64,000 bases of DNA from G963665085 sp963665085 (lineage in GTDB: Bacteria; Bacteroidota; Bacteroidia; Bacteroidales; JAAAOM01), in contig CAXXXS010000001.1 in the NCBI GenBank assembly GCA_963665085.2, positions 496,001 through 560,000 of the forward strand, read 5' to 3'. Below are positions 10,001-17,890 of this stretch, piece by piece; position 1 is the stretch's first letter, and every line of letters begins with the position of its first letter. The notes beneath the pieces were generated by a model that worked only from the letters and a program-made list of their open reading frames with translations, was not told the DNA's origin and searched no databases. The translations under genes and the position numbers were made by a program.

Positions 10001-11563
10001 TAATCCCCACGTTTTATAGCGAGGTGATAAATTAGTCCCTTTCAAAAGTTTAACAATTATTGTCTGTGGTGCACTTGGGGCATTATCTGTTAACTCTCCG
10101 ACCTTTCTGTAGTTTTCTTCTCCCGATACTTTATACCTATAAGCAACAGCCAAAACTTCATCTGAGTTAAGCGCTGTATTTAACGAGATATAACCTAATG
10201 TGCTATTTAATGTATATTCACTTGAGCTTAACTTACGAGCACTTTCTATTTTTTCAAATTCTTCACCACTATCTAATCCATAACCTTTAAGAGCGGAAGA
10301 TACAGTACCGATATCTCTAATTGTTTCGTCATCTACCAGTTTTGAATATAATGTATTTGTGCTATTTGTAGGCAGAGAATCAGAGACCTGACTTTCCATT
10401 CTAATACTGTTATTTGTAATATTATTACCGATCTCTCCAATATCTACTAATGCAACAATGTTTCTCGCACCATCAAAATTTTTTGTTTTATTGGTAACCC
10501 AAACCTCAAGATCTTCAATCTGAACAGATGATTTAATTGTTGGCAAATCAGAAAGTCCTTTGTCATACCGTTCTTTAAAGTAATGAGAAAGGAAAAAGTG
10601 GCGATTTGCATCATAATCGTCAACAGATACTTCAAACTCACTAACCTGGGCGCCCCCTTCCACTTCGATAACAGAACTTTCTCCCTTTTGATGAGACAAA
10701 ACGGTTGTCATTGTTAATTTTCCGAACTGCAACTCCGTCTTTACCCCAAATAAACTCTGACTTCCTGTTATCAGAGAACCTGGCAAAGACAAACTAACAT
10801 TACCAGCTTCTATTTTTTTAATTATTTCATCCTCGTCTCCAGTATATTCCAGCTTTGTTTTATTCTCAAAATCAAAAGTAGCTTCCGTATTATAATTAAT
10901 CCCCATCTCCATCTTGTCACCGATACTACCGGTAACATTCATCTGGATTTTTTCCTTAAAAGTAAAAGATGGCGTTCTTCTGAGCCTTTCTGACAATTGA
11001 GGATTATCGATCCTATTCATTGTAAAACCGAAAATTACTTCGGCAGAACCTTGAGGGGTTATATTGATGGTGTTACTTCCAAAAACTTTATCAAATGCTT
11101 CATTTCTAATCTGAAAACTTGGAACAAATGACCGGGTATCCTGAAATTCAGAACTTCTTGCTTTTTGGCTCCAATATTCTCTTTTTGATTTTTCGAGTTG
11201 ATACTGGCTATAGTCATCGAGTGTCATTGTTACCGGGCTGGAAAGTCCAAGCTCCCCAACTTTTCGTTGATAAATATATTCTCCAGTTTCCGGATTGTAA
11301 ATCACTTCAGTCGTAATGTTGGAGGGATCCCGTAAATATAGAGGGGAAGTATTTTCCGTATTGTAAGGATTTCCCGTATTTTCTTCAATGGGGTATGGTA
11401 ATTCGTTATCCTGATTTATTATCGTATCAGGTTGTATTCCTGTAAATCCGGCAAATAAACCCTCTGATAACTGAATAGGTTCAATAGCCCACGATTGCCA
11501 GATAACAAATATTCCGCAGAAAAAAAGTGTTGATAGCCCTACGTATTTTAAACTCTTTCTCAA
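4037..11563 (-). CDS. sprA: SprA/Sov, type IX secretion outer-membrane translocon
   Basis: A 2508-residue protein matching the giant SprA (Sov) family, the 36-strand outer-membrane barrel that is the exit pore of the type IX secretion system. The N-terminus has a signal peptide (RKSLKYVGLSTLFF onward, cleavage near residue 27). The body is long alternating beta-strand sequence with stretches typical of SprA such as GKVYIDDFEGSETSIDMKS and EIWVNELRLTDF. The C-terminus is a terminal strand ending in VRFTLIP. Start choice: no ATG or GTG lies upstream before an in-frame TGA, so the TTG at 11563 is taken as the start, 27 nt after the ruvA stop. Other T9SS core genes are not in the window. The gene is intact. 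Confidence 0.95.
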   Translation of the reverse strand: MRKSLKYVGLSTLFFCGIFVIWQSWAIEPIQLSEGLFAGFTGIQPDTIINQDNELPYPIEENTGNPYNTENTSPLYLRDPSNITTEVIYNPETGEYIYQRKVGELGLSSPVTMTLDDYSQYQLEKSKREYWSQKARSSEFQDTRSFVPSFQIRNEAFDKVFGSNTINITPQGSAEVIFGFTMNRIDNPQLSERLRRTPSFTFKEKIQMNVTGSIGDKMEMGINYNTEATFDFENKTKLEYTGDEDEIIKKIEAGNVSLSLPGSLITGSQSLFGVKTELQFGKLTMTTVLSHQKGESSVIEVEGGAQVSEFEVSVDDYDANRHFFLSHYFKERYDKGLSDLPTIKSSVQIEDLEVWVTNKTKNFDGARNIVALVDIGEIGNNITNNSIRMESQVSDSLPTNSTNTLYSKLVDDETIRDIGTVSSALKGYGLDSGEEFEKIESARKLSSSEYTLNSTLGYISLNTALNSDEVLAVAYRYKVSGEENYRKVGELTDNAPSAPQTIIVKLLKGTNLSPRYKTWGLMMKNIYAIGAYQVSSNDFNLNIFYLDDENGQYVNYLPGDRTGNEILLRVFGLDKLNSQSDPYPDGLFDYISGTTIIPSKGRIIFPTVEPFGESLKTYLTKAYGGSYLAYQDSIDPFLFTELYDSTKTKAQQISEKNKFVIAGKYSGSSGSEIQLNAMNIPQGSVVVTANGVQLAENVDYTVDYTLGRVTIINSGLLESGTPIKIALESNTLFNLQRKTLVGTHLNYQFSDDFYLGGTVLHLKETPLTKKVNYGDEPISNTIWGLNGAYRTESQFLTTLVDKLPFLETKEKSSINIDGEFAQLIPGSSKSVGKNGKVYIDDFEGSETSIDMKSTYSTWVLASTPQNQSRFPESFLDDNLAYGFNRAKIAWYVIDDLFQETSSLTPSHIKSDDDERSNHFVRTVLEQEIFPDRESENNIPTRLSMLNVAYYPDERGAYNFDTEASAYSQGVDEDGYLKDPESRWGGIMRQVLTTDFEAANIEFIEFWMLDPFAMDTSAYDNPDYLGTDPSLYFDLGNISEDILKDSRKSFENGLPTDADPVDYLDTTSWGLVSSKTQYQNAFDTDSESRQYQDVGLDGMSTTQEQEFFKDDYLDKLESLYGTNSNAYASAYEDPANDDFHYYRGSDYDDEKLGVLERYKKYNNYEENSRTADNSVESYSTTGKNSPDVEDINNDNTLSEGESYFEYKISLRPDMLDEVGENYITDIVTATPELENGTEEEVRWIQFKVPLEDFEDTQGSIEDFSSIRFMRMYMHGIGKEVILRFAELNLVRSEWRKYESALYEAIEYVEDQDEQGSLDISAVNIEENGDKEPVNYILPPGSDREIDPSNPQIRQLNEQAMVLKVENLSDGDARAAYKTVGLDLRQYKKLTMDVHAEELTDGTSLEDGELAVFVRLGSDYVNNFYEYEIPLIVTPPGTYNSSNEDDRYIVWPDSNRMEIDLDVFTDVKLLRNEERRQENSTVELTTIYESYDGNNRVLIRGNPSLSNVKTIMIGVRNPKRSNYLQEENDGYSKSGEIWVNELRLTDFRDKGGWAANARVKANLADFGTVTVAGAASTPGFGSIEQQVSERSMEEVTQYDVATNLELGKFFPEKAGVSIPLYVGYSKATVTPEYNPLDPDILLEEALEQEGLSEEEKDAIRDYAIEETTWKSFNLTNVRVNKSSKNKQLYDPANFSMSYSYNEKTYKDINTKNLRELEYGAAFNYNYSSRPKNVAPFSKVKQLNNPYLKLIKDFNFYYSPSRISFRTDLNREYTETTLRNLTSIGDLDYEIELPTTVYKDYTWNRYYDLKFDLTRALKLDFSATNLATFDESSDTLTDFGFLGLKPDYNPDYKKSNFGRTLNYYHTIKLSYTVPINKIPLFSWTNLNTQYSSRYNWQAGPQLEADEDPNYAYGNTISNSYTFSINSSNRLTTLYNKVSYFKTLEQKYSARGKSQQKKEYKTVTFTKENLVFKANTPRSIQHKLKTEDVKVKVLDEDGKELDAEVKVVDEEKVYIMLEQDMRRITVQVEGQVEKKPNPLQYLADQSIRILIGVKDINVSYSQTHGTILPGYLRETSILGFDDISGAMAPGVKFVLGLQEKNFLKKAKENGWLTKNEYQLSPYTTTKNSNVDIRSTFEPFKGFKVTLNANRSRTINKSRTFSYNSSTDDVDIYSEIEQGSFSISTITIRTAFEKFTSDNDYKSAAFERFKELRKEVSVIRAKELKERGMFPTYDPYGGDYESGYTVGYGSTSKEVLVPAFLAAYTKQGLNNRVLNKFPEIPMPNWRLTFDGLSKIEYIQKYVRSINISHSYRSRYNIGNYGSNLDYEVLDGLPAFDLQGNFLNEIEIEAVSIEEQLSPLIGMDMSWHNSLTSKFEINKTRSLSLNFANNQLIELNSNELVIGAGYSIKDVELVINAGSGQKAYKSDLNIRADLSIRDSKTIIRNINIEEDESSDDVTAGERRFTIKTTMDYQLSESFNVSFYFDRVMNTPATSLSYPYANTNIGFSVRFTLIP

Positions 11564-11590
11564 ACTACTAATAAATTTCCCGGGTCAATA

Positions 11591-12172
11591 TTATAAATTT
11601 TTTAAAGCCTCTTTTATTAATCCTTCAACTGTAAAAGTCTGGTTTTGCGTCAAAATTTTCCTAACAACTTTCTCAACAGCATTCTTCTGAAAACCTAATG
11701 CTATTAAAGCAGAAAACGCTTCTTGTTGCAATGTATTGTTCTGATCGGCAAAAAAATCTTCTCCGATAGCTTCTTTTCCTAATTTATCTTTAAGCTCAAC
11801 AATAATACGCTGGGCTGTTTTCAGCCCGATCCCTTTTATACTTTTCAGCTGTTGAACATCCCCATTTACAATACTTTGCGACAATTCATTTGGGTTCATA
11901 GAAGACAACATCATCTGTGCTGTAGAAGCACCTACGCCAGAAACAGAAATTAACATCCTAAACAATGTTCTTTCTTCTTTTTTACTAAACCCAAAAAACA
12001 AATGTGCATCTTCCCGAATTGCCTGGTGAATAAAAAGCTTTGAATTGCTTAATGATTTTACGTCAGAAAATGTTGTTAGGGATATATTTACAAAATATCC
12101 AACTCCATTAACATCAATAATAGCATATGCGGGAGTAATCTCAGCTATCTTTCCTTCAAGGTATTCAAACAT
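11591..12172 (-). CDS. ruvA: Holliday junction branch migration protein RuvA
   Basis: A 193-residue DNA-binding subunit of the RuvAB branch-migration complex. The OB-fold N-terminus starts MFEYLEGKIAEI. Two helix-hairpin-helix segments are visible (MLISVSGVGASTAQMMLS and LKSIKGIGLKTAQRIIVELKDKL). A UBA-like domain III at the C-terminus contacts RuvB (EAFSALIALGFQKNAVEKVV). The start is set at the ATG at 12172, where RuvA homology begins. A GTG four codons further upstream is also in frame. It lies between pdxA and sprA on the same strand with short spacers, so co-transcription with sprA is likely. Confidence 0.95.
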   Translation of the reverse strand: MFEYLEGKIAEITPAYAIIDVNGVGYFVNISLTTFSDVKSLSNSKLFIHQAIREDAHLFFGFSKKEERTLFRMLISVSGVGASTAQMMLSSMNPNELSQSIVNGDVQQLKSIKGIGLKTAQRIIVELKDKLGKEAIGEDFFADQNNTLQQEAFSALIALGFQKNAVEKVVRKILTQNQTFTVEGLIKEALKNL

Positions 12173-12193
12173 ACTTTGTGGCACTGATAATTA

Positions 12194-13252
12194 TCAAATT
12201 TTAGAAATATCGTACGATTTCATTGGATTTTTACTGAGCTCCTCCAAGTCATTTCTGTTAACAAATATGTCACATGCCATGTAAATCGCTTTTCTGAAAG
12301 AATCGGGAGACGCCATATCCTTGCCTGCAATCTCATAAGCTGTACCATGAGCTGGTGAAGTTCGAATAATCGGCAAACCAGCAGTATAATTCACACCGCC
12401 ATCTGTAACAATCGATTTGAATGGTATTAATCCCTGATCATGGTACATAGCAAGGATGCCATCAAATTTTGAAAAACTATTATTTGCAAAAAAACCATCA
12501 GCAGGAAATGGCCCCAAGGCCAGTATACCTTTTTCTTTTAATTCATTAATTGCTGGTATTATAATTTTTTGTTCTTCATCCCCAAGAAATCCATTTTCTC
12601 CTGCATGGGGGTTTAATCCTAACACAGCAATTTTAGGTTTTCTAATACCAAAATCTTTAATTAAAGTCTGGTTAAATATTTTTATCTTACTGGTAACGTT
12701 TTCTTTTGTAATTAAATCTGCAACTTTTGAAATAGGAGTATGTGTTGTTACAACACCTATCTTTAAATAGTCTGATGCCATCAACATTAAAACATCATCA
12801 GCGCCAAATTCATTTTGGAGGTATTCAGTATGTCCCGGGAAATTAAAATCTTTTGACTGAATATTATATTTATTAAAAGGAGCTGTAACTAATACATCTA
12901 TTTTATTTTCTTTTAAGTCATCTACTGCTGTTTGTAAAGCTTTAAATGATGCCTCTCCCGCGTGCGGGGAAGATTTTCCTAGCTCTACCCTTATCGAATC
13001 ACTAACACAGTTAATAATATTTACCCTTTTATTATTAGCATCTTCGGCTTTATTAATATTGTTTAGGTTAAAATTTTCAATATTTAGGGCCTTACGATGG
13101 TATGCCGCTACTTTTGGTGATCCATAAATAATCGGAGTACAGAAATCGAGCATACGAGCATCCATTAATGTTTTAATTATAATCTCGTAACTAATTCCGT
13201 TAATATCTCCCTGAGTAATTCCTACTTTTATTTTTTGCGTCCTGCTAGCCAT
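12194..13252 (-). CDS. pdxA: 4-hydroxythreonine-4-phosphate dehydrogenase
   Basis: A 352-residue PdxA enzyme of the DXP-dependent pyridoxal 5'-phosphate pathway. It oxidises 4-phosphohydroxy-L-threonine with NAD. The N-terminal GITQGDINGISYEII and the metal-binding motifs are recognisable: TTHTPISKVADLI, LGLNPHAGENG and AMYHDQGLIPFK (metal-ligand histidines in HTP, NPHAGE and YHDQGL). The ending PIIRTSPAHGTAYEIAG is a family signature. Length is normal. It is 9 nt downstream of the aminopeptidase gene and 21 nt upstream of ruvA, consistent with one operon. Confidence 0.95.
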   Translation of the reverse strand: MASRTQKIKVGITQGDINGISYEIIIKTLMDARMLDFCTPIIYGSPKVAAYHRKALNIENFNLNNINKAEDANNKRVNIINCVSDSIRVELGKSSPHAGEASFKALQTAVDDLKENKIDVLVTAPFNKYNIQSKDFNFPGHTEYLQNEFGADDVLMLMASDYLKIGVVTTHTPISKVADLITKENVTSKIKIFNQTLIKDFGIRKPKIAVLGLNPHAGENGFLGDEEQKIIIPAINELKEKGILALGPFPADGFFANNSFSKFDGILAMYHDQGLIPFKSIVTDGGVNYTAGLPIIRTSPAHGTAYEIAGKDMASPDSFRKAIYMACDIFVNRNDLEELSKNPMKSYDISKI

Positions 13253-13261
13253 TTTAATTTT

Positions 13262-14701
13262 CTAGTTCGATGTTTGAGAATAATTTTTAAAAAACTCTGA
13301 TAAAAGCCTTACTCCCACTCCTGTAGCACCAATACCCCTGTAACTGTCATTGGTTTTCAAAAAAGCCGGTCCGGCAATATCCACGTGAATATAAGGGTAT
13401 TCTGCAAATTTTTCTAAAAATTTTCCAGCAGAAATTGCACCTCCTTCTCTATTTCCTATATTTTTCATGTCGGCAATGGTTGATTTAAGGCCTTCTGCAT
13501 ATTCATCCCAGAAAGGAAATTCTGCAATTCGTTCATAAACAGTTTCACCAGCAACCTTTAATTGCTCAAAGTATTTTCGGGATGCGTTTCCCATTGCAAC
13601 AACGCCTTCTTTACCGATTGCAACAGCTGCTGCACCGGTAAGTGTTGCTATATCAATAATCAATTCGGGGCCATATTTTGAAGCATAGCTTATTGCATCA
13701 GCAAGTATTAACCGTCCCTCTGCATCTGTATTTAAAACTTCTACCGTTTTTCCATTGTACATGGTTAGTACATCGCCCGGAGTATAAGCATTACCATCCG
13801 GACGATTATCAGTAGCAGGGATCAGCCCTATAACTTTTACCGGAATATTAAGTTTAGAAATTGTATATAAAATTCCGATAACTGCAGCAGCACCGGACAT
13901 ATCACTCTTCATTGTATCCATAGATGGAGTGGGTTTTAAACTCAACCCTCCCGTATCATAAACAACACCTTTACCTACTAAAACGATAGGTTTATCGTTA
14001 ATCGCATTTTCTGGAAGCCATTCTAAAATTGAAAATGTAGGAGGATCGATACTTCCTCTGTTTACTCCCAGCAAACCGCCCATTTTTAACTCCTCAATTT
14101 TCTTTTTATCAAAAATTGTTACGTTAATTCCATTATCGGATAATTTACTTGCTTCAGAAGCCAGTTTCTCTGCTGTTAATGTTGCTACCGGCTCATTAAT
14201 TAAATCTCTGGTGAAATAAACCCCTTCAACTCTTGCTGTTAACTCACTAATATCATCTTGACCTACGATATCTGAATCTACAATAATTTCATCAAGTGTA
14301 TTTTTTTTATCTTCCTTTTCTGAAAAGAAATTAAGGTATTGATAATTTTTTAAAGCCAAACCTTCTGCAAATGCAGTAAGTATTTTACTGTTATTCTCTG
14401 GAGTGGTAAGAAAAATCCGTCCTATCTTTTCTTTATTAACAAATGTACATAATGTTGATGCACTCTTTCGTGCTTCTTCAAGTTTAAAAGATTCTGATTT
14501 CTCTTTATCTGGATTAAGTTTCACAACATAAACCTGATGCGTAAACCTATTTAGAATAATAATATTTTTCTTTTTTTCAATCGAAGATTTTATGTAGTCC
14601 GTTTCTTGTGGAGAAAAATTTAATTTAGATATTGCCCCTTCATCTTTTATTAATACCACAACGTTTTCCTCGTCTACAATTTTCCCTGTATTAATTACCA
14701 T
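13262..14701 (-). CDS. pepA: Leucyl aminopeptidase, peptidase family M17
   Basis: A 479-residue cytosolic M17 aminopeptidase that removes N-terminal residues from peptides using two metal ions. The catalytic half is clear: VGKGVVYDTGGLSLKP with the first metal-binding lysine and aspartate, MKSDMSGAAAVIG, and the family signature NTDAEGRLILADA. The N-terminal 150 residues are divergent, as is usual in this family. The C-terminus (HVDIAGPAFLKTNDSYRGIGATGVGVRLL) is complete. It is the first gene of the pdxA-ruvA-sprA run. A 142-base spacer separates it from the next gene upstream. Confidence 0.93.
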   Translation of the reverse strand: MVINTGKIVDEENVVVLIKDEGAISKLNFSPQETDYIKSSIEKKKNIIILNRFTHQVYVVKLNPDKEKSESFKLEEARKSASTLCTFVNKEKIGRIFLTTPENNSKILTAFAEGLALKNYQYLNFFSEKEDKKNTLDEIIVDSDIVGQDDISELTARVEGVYFTRDLINEPVATLTAEKLASEASKLSDNGINVTIFDKKKIEELKMGGLLGVNRGSIDPPTFSILEWLPENAINDKPIVLVGKGVVYDTGGLSLKPTPSMDTMKSDMSGAAAVIGILYTISKLNIPVKVIGLIPATDNRPDGNAYTPGDVLTMYNGKTVEVLNTDAEGRLILADAISYASKYGPELIIDIATLTGAAAVAIGKEGVVAMGNASRKYFEQLKVAGETVYERIAEFPFWDEYAEGLKSTIADMKNIGNREGGAISAGKFLEKFAEYPYIHVDIAGPAFLKTNDSYRGIGATGVGVRLLSEFFKNYSQTSN

Positions 14702-14843
14702 CTAACGTATCCTTAAAATTTAAAGTATGTAAAGTTAGCAAAAACCATTTAATGAGTAGAGCCAGTTAATCGGTTTTATGCTAAACCTTCTGTATCTAAT
14801 AAAGATAAAGAATAATATTAATTCTTTCTATTAACAATAAAAA

Positions 14844-15218
14844 TTAAATCCCTTTCTGTTTGAAATATTCCCTTAACATAACCTTCTGCATAGCACGATT
14901 TAAAATAAGTTCGGTTATTATTATTTCACGTGTATGACGATTGATTGCAGCAGTTGCAGTTTTCATATCTTTCTCTTGCAAATCAATACGATATAGTAAT
15001 GCCTGTAAAATTGAATTTGGTTTACCCAACAAATTTGAGATTATTTGTTTTACCTGATCAAATAAATCATCATAAACCATATTAATATCTTGGGGAACAA
15101 TAATTTCAAGGCTAAATTCCGCAAAATCTTTTGCTACCTGCAATGCAGCTTTTCTTATTAAACCTGCATTATCCCTGGCTTTTACAATATCATCTTTTTT
15201 TATACTCAGGTTATCCAT
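14844..15218 (-). CDS. Conserved hypothetical protein, 124 residues
   Basis: A small, probably cytosolic protein of 124 residues without signal peptide or membrane segment. Sequence is mostly helical in character, for example LFDQVKQIISNLLGKPNSILQALLYRIDLQEKDM and a basic C-terminal helix (MQKVMLREYFKQKGI). I do not recognise a named family. It lies 22 nt after the DUF4837 lipoprotein gene on the same strand and ends 142 bases before the aminopeptidase gene, so it probably closes that transcript. ATG start and codon use match the neighbours. Confidence 0.75.
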   Translation of the reverse strand: MDNLSIKKDDIVKARDNAGLIRKAALQVAKDFAEFSLEIIVPQDINMVYDDLFDQVKQIISNLLGKPNSILQALLYRIDLQEKDMKTATAAINRHTREIIITELILNRAMQKVMLREYFKQKGI

Positions 15219-15240
15219 TAGCAGAGCCTACACAGTGTTT

Positions 15241-16245
15241 TTAATTGTCTGATTTTTCTTTAACAATATCAAAAGAGAATAAAACAGCTTCCAATTGTCG
15301 CACATAGGTTATCTTTTCTTTTTTTGGGGCATAAACATATCCTTCAATTGTAACGATACGATTTCTTTCTTCATCCAATGTTGTTAAACTAATATATGGA
15401 CCGCCCATAAATGCATTTTCGACTTTCCATAATCCACGCATAATAGTAACATAACGTTCACTTTTGAATGAAAATTCTTCAAAATCTGAAAAGTCTTTAA
15501 CAGTTGACATGTAAGAGCCATCTACAGGACCTGGCACATATTTCTTTAAATACTTATTGCGTTTATTTACAAGATAATCTTTTGTAAAAGTACTGTCATC
15601 ATCGTAAGGATAATGATAAATAAATATTCCCTGGCTGATATCAGGTGTTTCATGCGAAATCCACACAAAATCAGTTGTATCAACATCTAAATTAAAATTA
15701 GAAGGAACTGTTAGACTTACACCATGTTCTTTCTTTAATTTATCATCTATTGCAACTTTCTTTGATCGTAGGTAAACACTTTGAATACGTTTCCGTTCCT
15801 CATTTTCTAATAGATTATAAAGCTTATCGCTATTTTGGTCAAGCTCCTCAAGAATTTTATCTTCTCCCGAACCAATAAGATTTACAACAACTTGAGTTAG
15901 TGCCCAAACATCTGTTTGAACTTGCATCGAACTTTCCACATCTGTTTTATAATCCTTTAGAATAATAATACTACGGTTAAGTTGAAATATATTATTAAAT
16001 CCATTTGGTGGAATATGTATCAATTTAAATGCAGGTTCTGATTGAGGCAACATTGGATAATCTTTTGCCAAAATCTCCCTTAATTTTTCACCTATCTTTC
16101 CATCCCAATTATAATTACTCATTACCACAATAACTTCACCCGCACTTCCTGACACTTTGGGCAATATCCTGGTTGTATCATTTTTACATGAATACATTAA
16201 AAGTATTAGCAATGCATACCTGGCTATTTTTTTTATCGTTCTCAT
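15241..16245 (-). CDS. DUF4837 family lipoprotein
   Basis: A 334-residue protein with a lipoprotein signal (ALLILLMYSC, lipidated cysteine about residue 20). It matches the Bacteroidota-specific DUF4837 pattern, including SGSAGEVIVVMSNYNWDG near the mature N-terminus and a later stretch FNLDVDTTDFVWISHETPDISQGIFIY (split here only by eye). The family function is unknown. Lipidation suggests attachment to the inner or outer membrane facing the periplasm. It starts 14 nt after the end of the lytic transglycosylase gene, which suggests a link to envelope maintenance. That is inference from position only. Confidence 0.85.
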   Translation of the reverse strand: MRTIKKIARYALLILLMYSCKNDTTRILPKVSGSAGEVIVVMSNYNWDGKIGEKLREILAKDYPMLPQSEPAFKLIHIPPNGFNNIFQLNRSIIILKDYKTDVESSMQVQTDVWALTQVVVNLIGSGEDKILEELDQNSDKLYNLLENEERKRIQSVYLRSKKVAIDDKLKKEHGVSLTVPSNFNLDVDTTDFVWISHETPDISQGIFIYHYPYDDDSTFTKDYLVNKRNKYLKKYVPGPVDGSYMSTVKDFSDFEEFSFKSERYVTIMRGLWKVENAFMGGPYISLTTLDEERNRIVTIEGYVYAPKKEKITYVRQLEAVLFSFDIVKEKSDN

Positions 16246-16259
16246 GTCTTATATATTTT

Positions 16260-17495
16260 TTAGTTCGTATTCTCTTTATCAATCCAAATAGTTAATTTTT
16301 GACCTGGATATAAATTATTTGAGTCTAAATTATTCCATTGTTTTATGTTTTCAATAGAACAATTGTATTTAATAGCTAATAGATGAAAAAACTCTCCTTT
16401 TTCCACAACATGAATAATTTTTATTTTGTTTTCCAATGAAGAGTTTTTGTTTAATAACTCAAAATAATCATCTTGTTCTATTTTTTTTGAGTAAATACTC
16501 ATTTCATTTTTTAAAAAATCCGGAATTTTCTTTATTGGTAAACAAAGTATATTAGGCGTATTTGATTCAGGGATAAAATTAGTTTTATATATCGGATTCA
16601 GTAACTTTAAATCTTCCAGAGAAATCTCCAAAGATTCTGCAACTACTTTCAAATCTGCTGACTGCTTTAAAGTAACTGTATCAATTTCATAATATGTAAA
16701 GGCAGGTGAAGATGCTGTTATTCCATGATCTTCGTAATAATTCATTACATACATAGCAGCTACAAAGGCTGGGAAATAATACTGTGTTTGTTGGGGGAAC
16801 AATTCAACTAAATCTCCCAGTGTGGTTTTACCTCCAGAACGATAAATAGCATTCCTGATTTCTCCTGGCCCACCATTAAAAGCCGAAATTACTAATTGCC
16901 AATCATTAAAAATGCTATATAAATACGTAAAATATTTACATGCAGCTTCCGTTGATTTATGAACATCCTGACGCTCATCGATAAAAGAATCTATTCTTAA
17001 ATCGAACATCTTTCCACTATTTAATTTAAACTGCCATAATCCAACTGCACCAGACTCAGAACGGGCAAAAGGATTTAATCCCGACTCAACAACAGCAAGA
17101 TATTTTAGTTCCAGGGGAAGATTATATTTATCAAGATATTCTTCAAAAATTGGAAAATAATACGTTGATAAAGAAACAATTTTATCAAAATCTTTCTTTC
17201 GTCTTACCGTATAATTTTCAATGTATTCTTTTACCCTTTCATTATAAACAAGTTCAATTGGGGTAGTTTTATCTAACCCATCAATTTTATACTCATAATG
17301 TATTTCAGGATATGAAACGGAGACGTTGGGCTGAGACTCAGCCTCAACTTTAATTTTTAACTTTTCCTTTTCTGCAAGGCCCTGCGAATGAGAAAAAATT
17401 TGATTATTTATTTTATTCAGGGCTGTATCTTGCTGAGCACTTAAACGCGTAGACAAAATAATAATTATATAAAAAAATAAGCGTTTTTTATGCAT
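16260..17495 (-). CDS. mltD: Membrane-bound lytic murein transglycosylase (MltD-like) with LysM
   Basis: A 411-residue secreted peptidoglycan lytic transglycosylase. It has an N-terminal signal peptide, then an SLT goose-lysozyme-like domain at about residues 100-240. Visible motifs are the catalytic glutamate in AVVESGLNPFARS, then GAVGLWQF and the AFNGGPGEIRNAI loop. A C-terminal LysM domain (VVEKGEFFHLLAIKYNCS, then NNLYPGQKL) binds the glycan strand. It cleaves the MurNAc-GlcNAc bond to give anhydro-muropeptides. The gene follows tatA after an intrinsic terminator at 17513-17539 and is likely expressed with the DUF4837 gene. Confidence 0.92.
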   Translation of the reverse strand: MHKKRLFFYIIIILSTRLSAQQDTALNKINNQIFSHSQGLAEKEKLKIKVEAESQPNVSVSYPEIHYEYKIDGLDKTTPIELVYNERVKEYIENYTVRRKKDFDKIVSLSTYYFPIFEEYLDKYNLPLELKYLAVVESGLNPFARSESGAVGLWQFKLNSGKMFDLRIDSFIDERQDVHKSTEAACKYFTYLYSIFNDWQLVISAFNGGPGEIRNAIYRSGGKTTLGDLVELFPQQTQYYFPAFVAAMYVMNYYEDHGITASSPAFTYYEIDTVTLKQSADLKVVAESLEISLEDLKLLNPIYKTNFIPESNTPNILCLPIKKIPDFLKNEMSIYSKKIEQDDYFELLNKNSSLENKIKIIHVVEKGEFFHLLAIKYNCSIENIKQWNNLDSNNLYPGQKLTIWIDKENTN

Positions 17496-17499
17496 GACA

Positions 17500-17540
17500 A
17501 GAAAAAAGAAAACCTGCCTAAATTTATAATAAAGGCAGGC
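17500..17540 (-). terminator. Intrinsic terminator after tatA
   Basis: Read on the minus strand, CCTGCCT (17539-17533) pairs with AGGCAGG (17519-17513) across a 13-nt AT-rich loop and is followed by TTTTCTTTTTTC. It lies directly after the tatA stop and before the transglycosylase start, so it should limit read-through from tatA. Confidence 0.75.
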
Positions 17541-17559
17541 TTAATTATTAATACGATTC

Positions 17560-17769
17560 TTACTTATTATCTCCTTCAATAGCCCCTTTTTCGTCTTCTT
17601 TGGCTGCTTCCTGGGCTTCTTTAGAAGCTTTTTTAAACTCGTTCATTCCTTGTCCTAGTCCTTTCATTAATTCAGGTATTTTTTTACCTCCGAATAATAA
17701 TAAAATAACAACAACAATTATAACAACTTGCCAAGGGCCAACCATACCCAATAGAATTGATAAACTCAT
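17560..17769 (-). CDS. tatA: Sec-independent translocase subunit TatA/E
   Basis: A 69-residue TatA-type subunit of the twin-arginine translocase. One N-terminal membrane helix (about 8-25) is followed by the hinge LLFGGKKIPELMKGLGQGM with the conserved FGxxKxPEL motif. A charged, Lys/Glu-rich amphipathic tail ends the protein. TatA multimers form the channel for folded proteins. No tatB or tatC is nearby, as is common in Bacteroidota. Length is normal. Confidence 0.93.
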   Translation of the reverse strand: MSLSILLGMVGPWQVVIIVVVILLLFGGKKIPELMKGLGQGMNEFKKASKEAQEAAKEDEKGAIEGDNK

Positions 17770-17890
17770 ATCTTTATATTTTTACGATGTAAAATTAGTA
17801 ATAAAATTAGTTATGTAGTACATATTAAATTTCTTCTTATCAGAAGGGTACAAAGAAAATCAAAAAACTGTTTAATTCGAAAAATCTCTG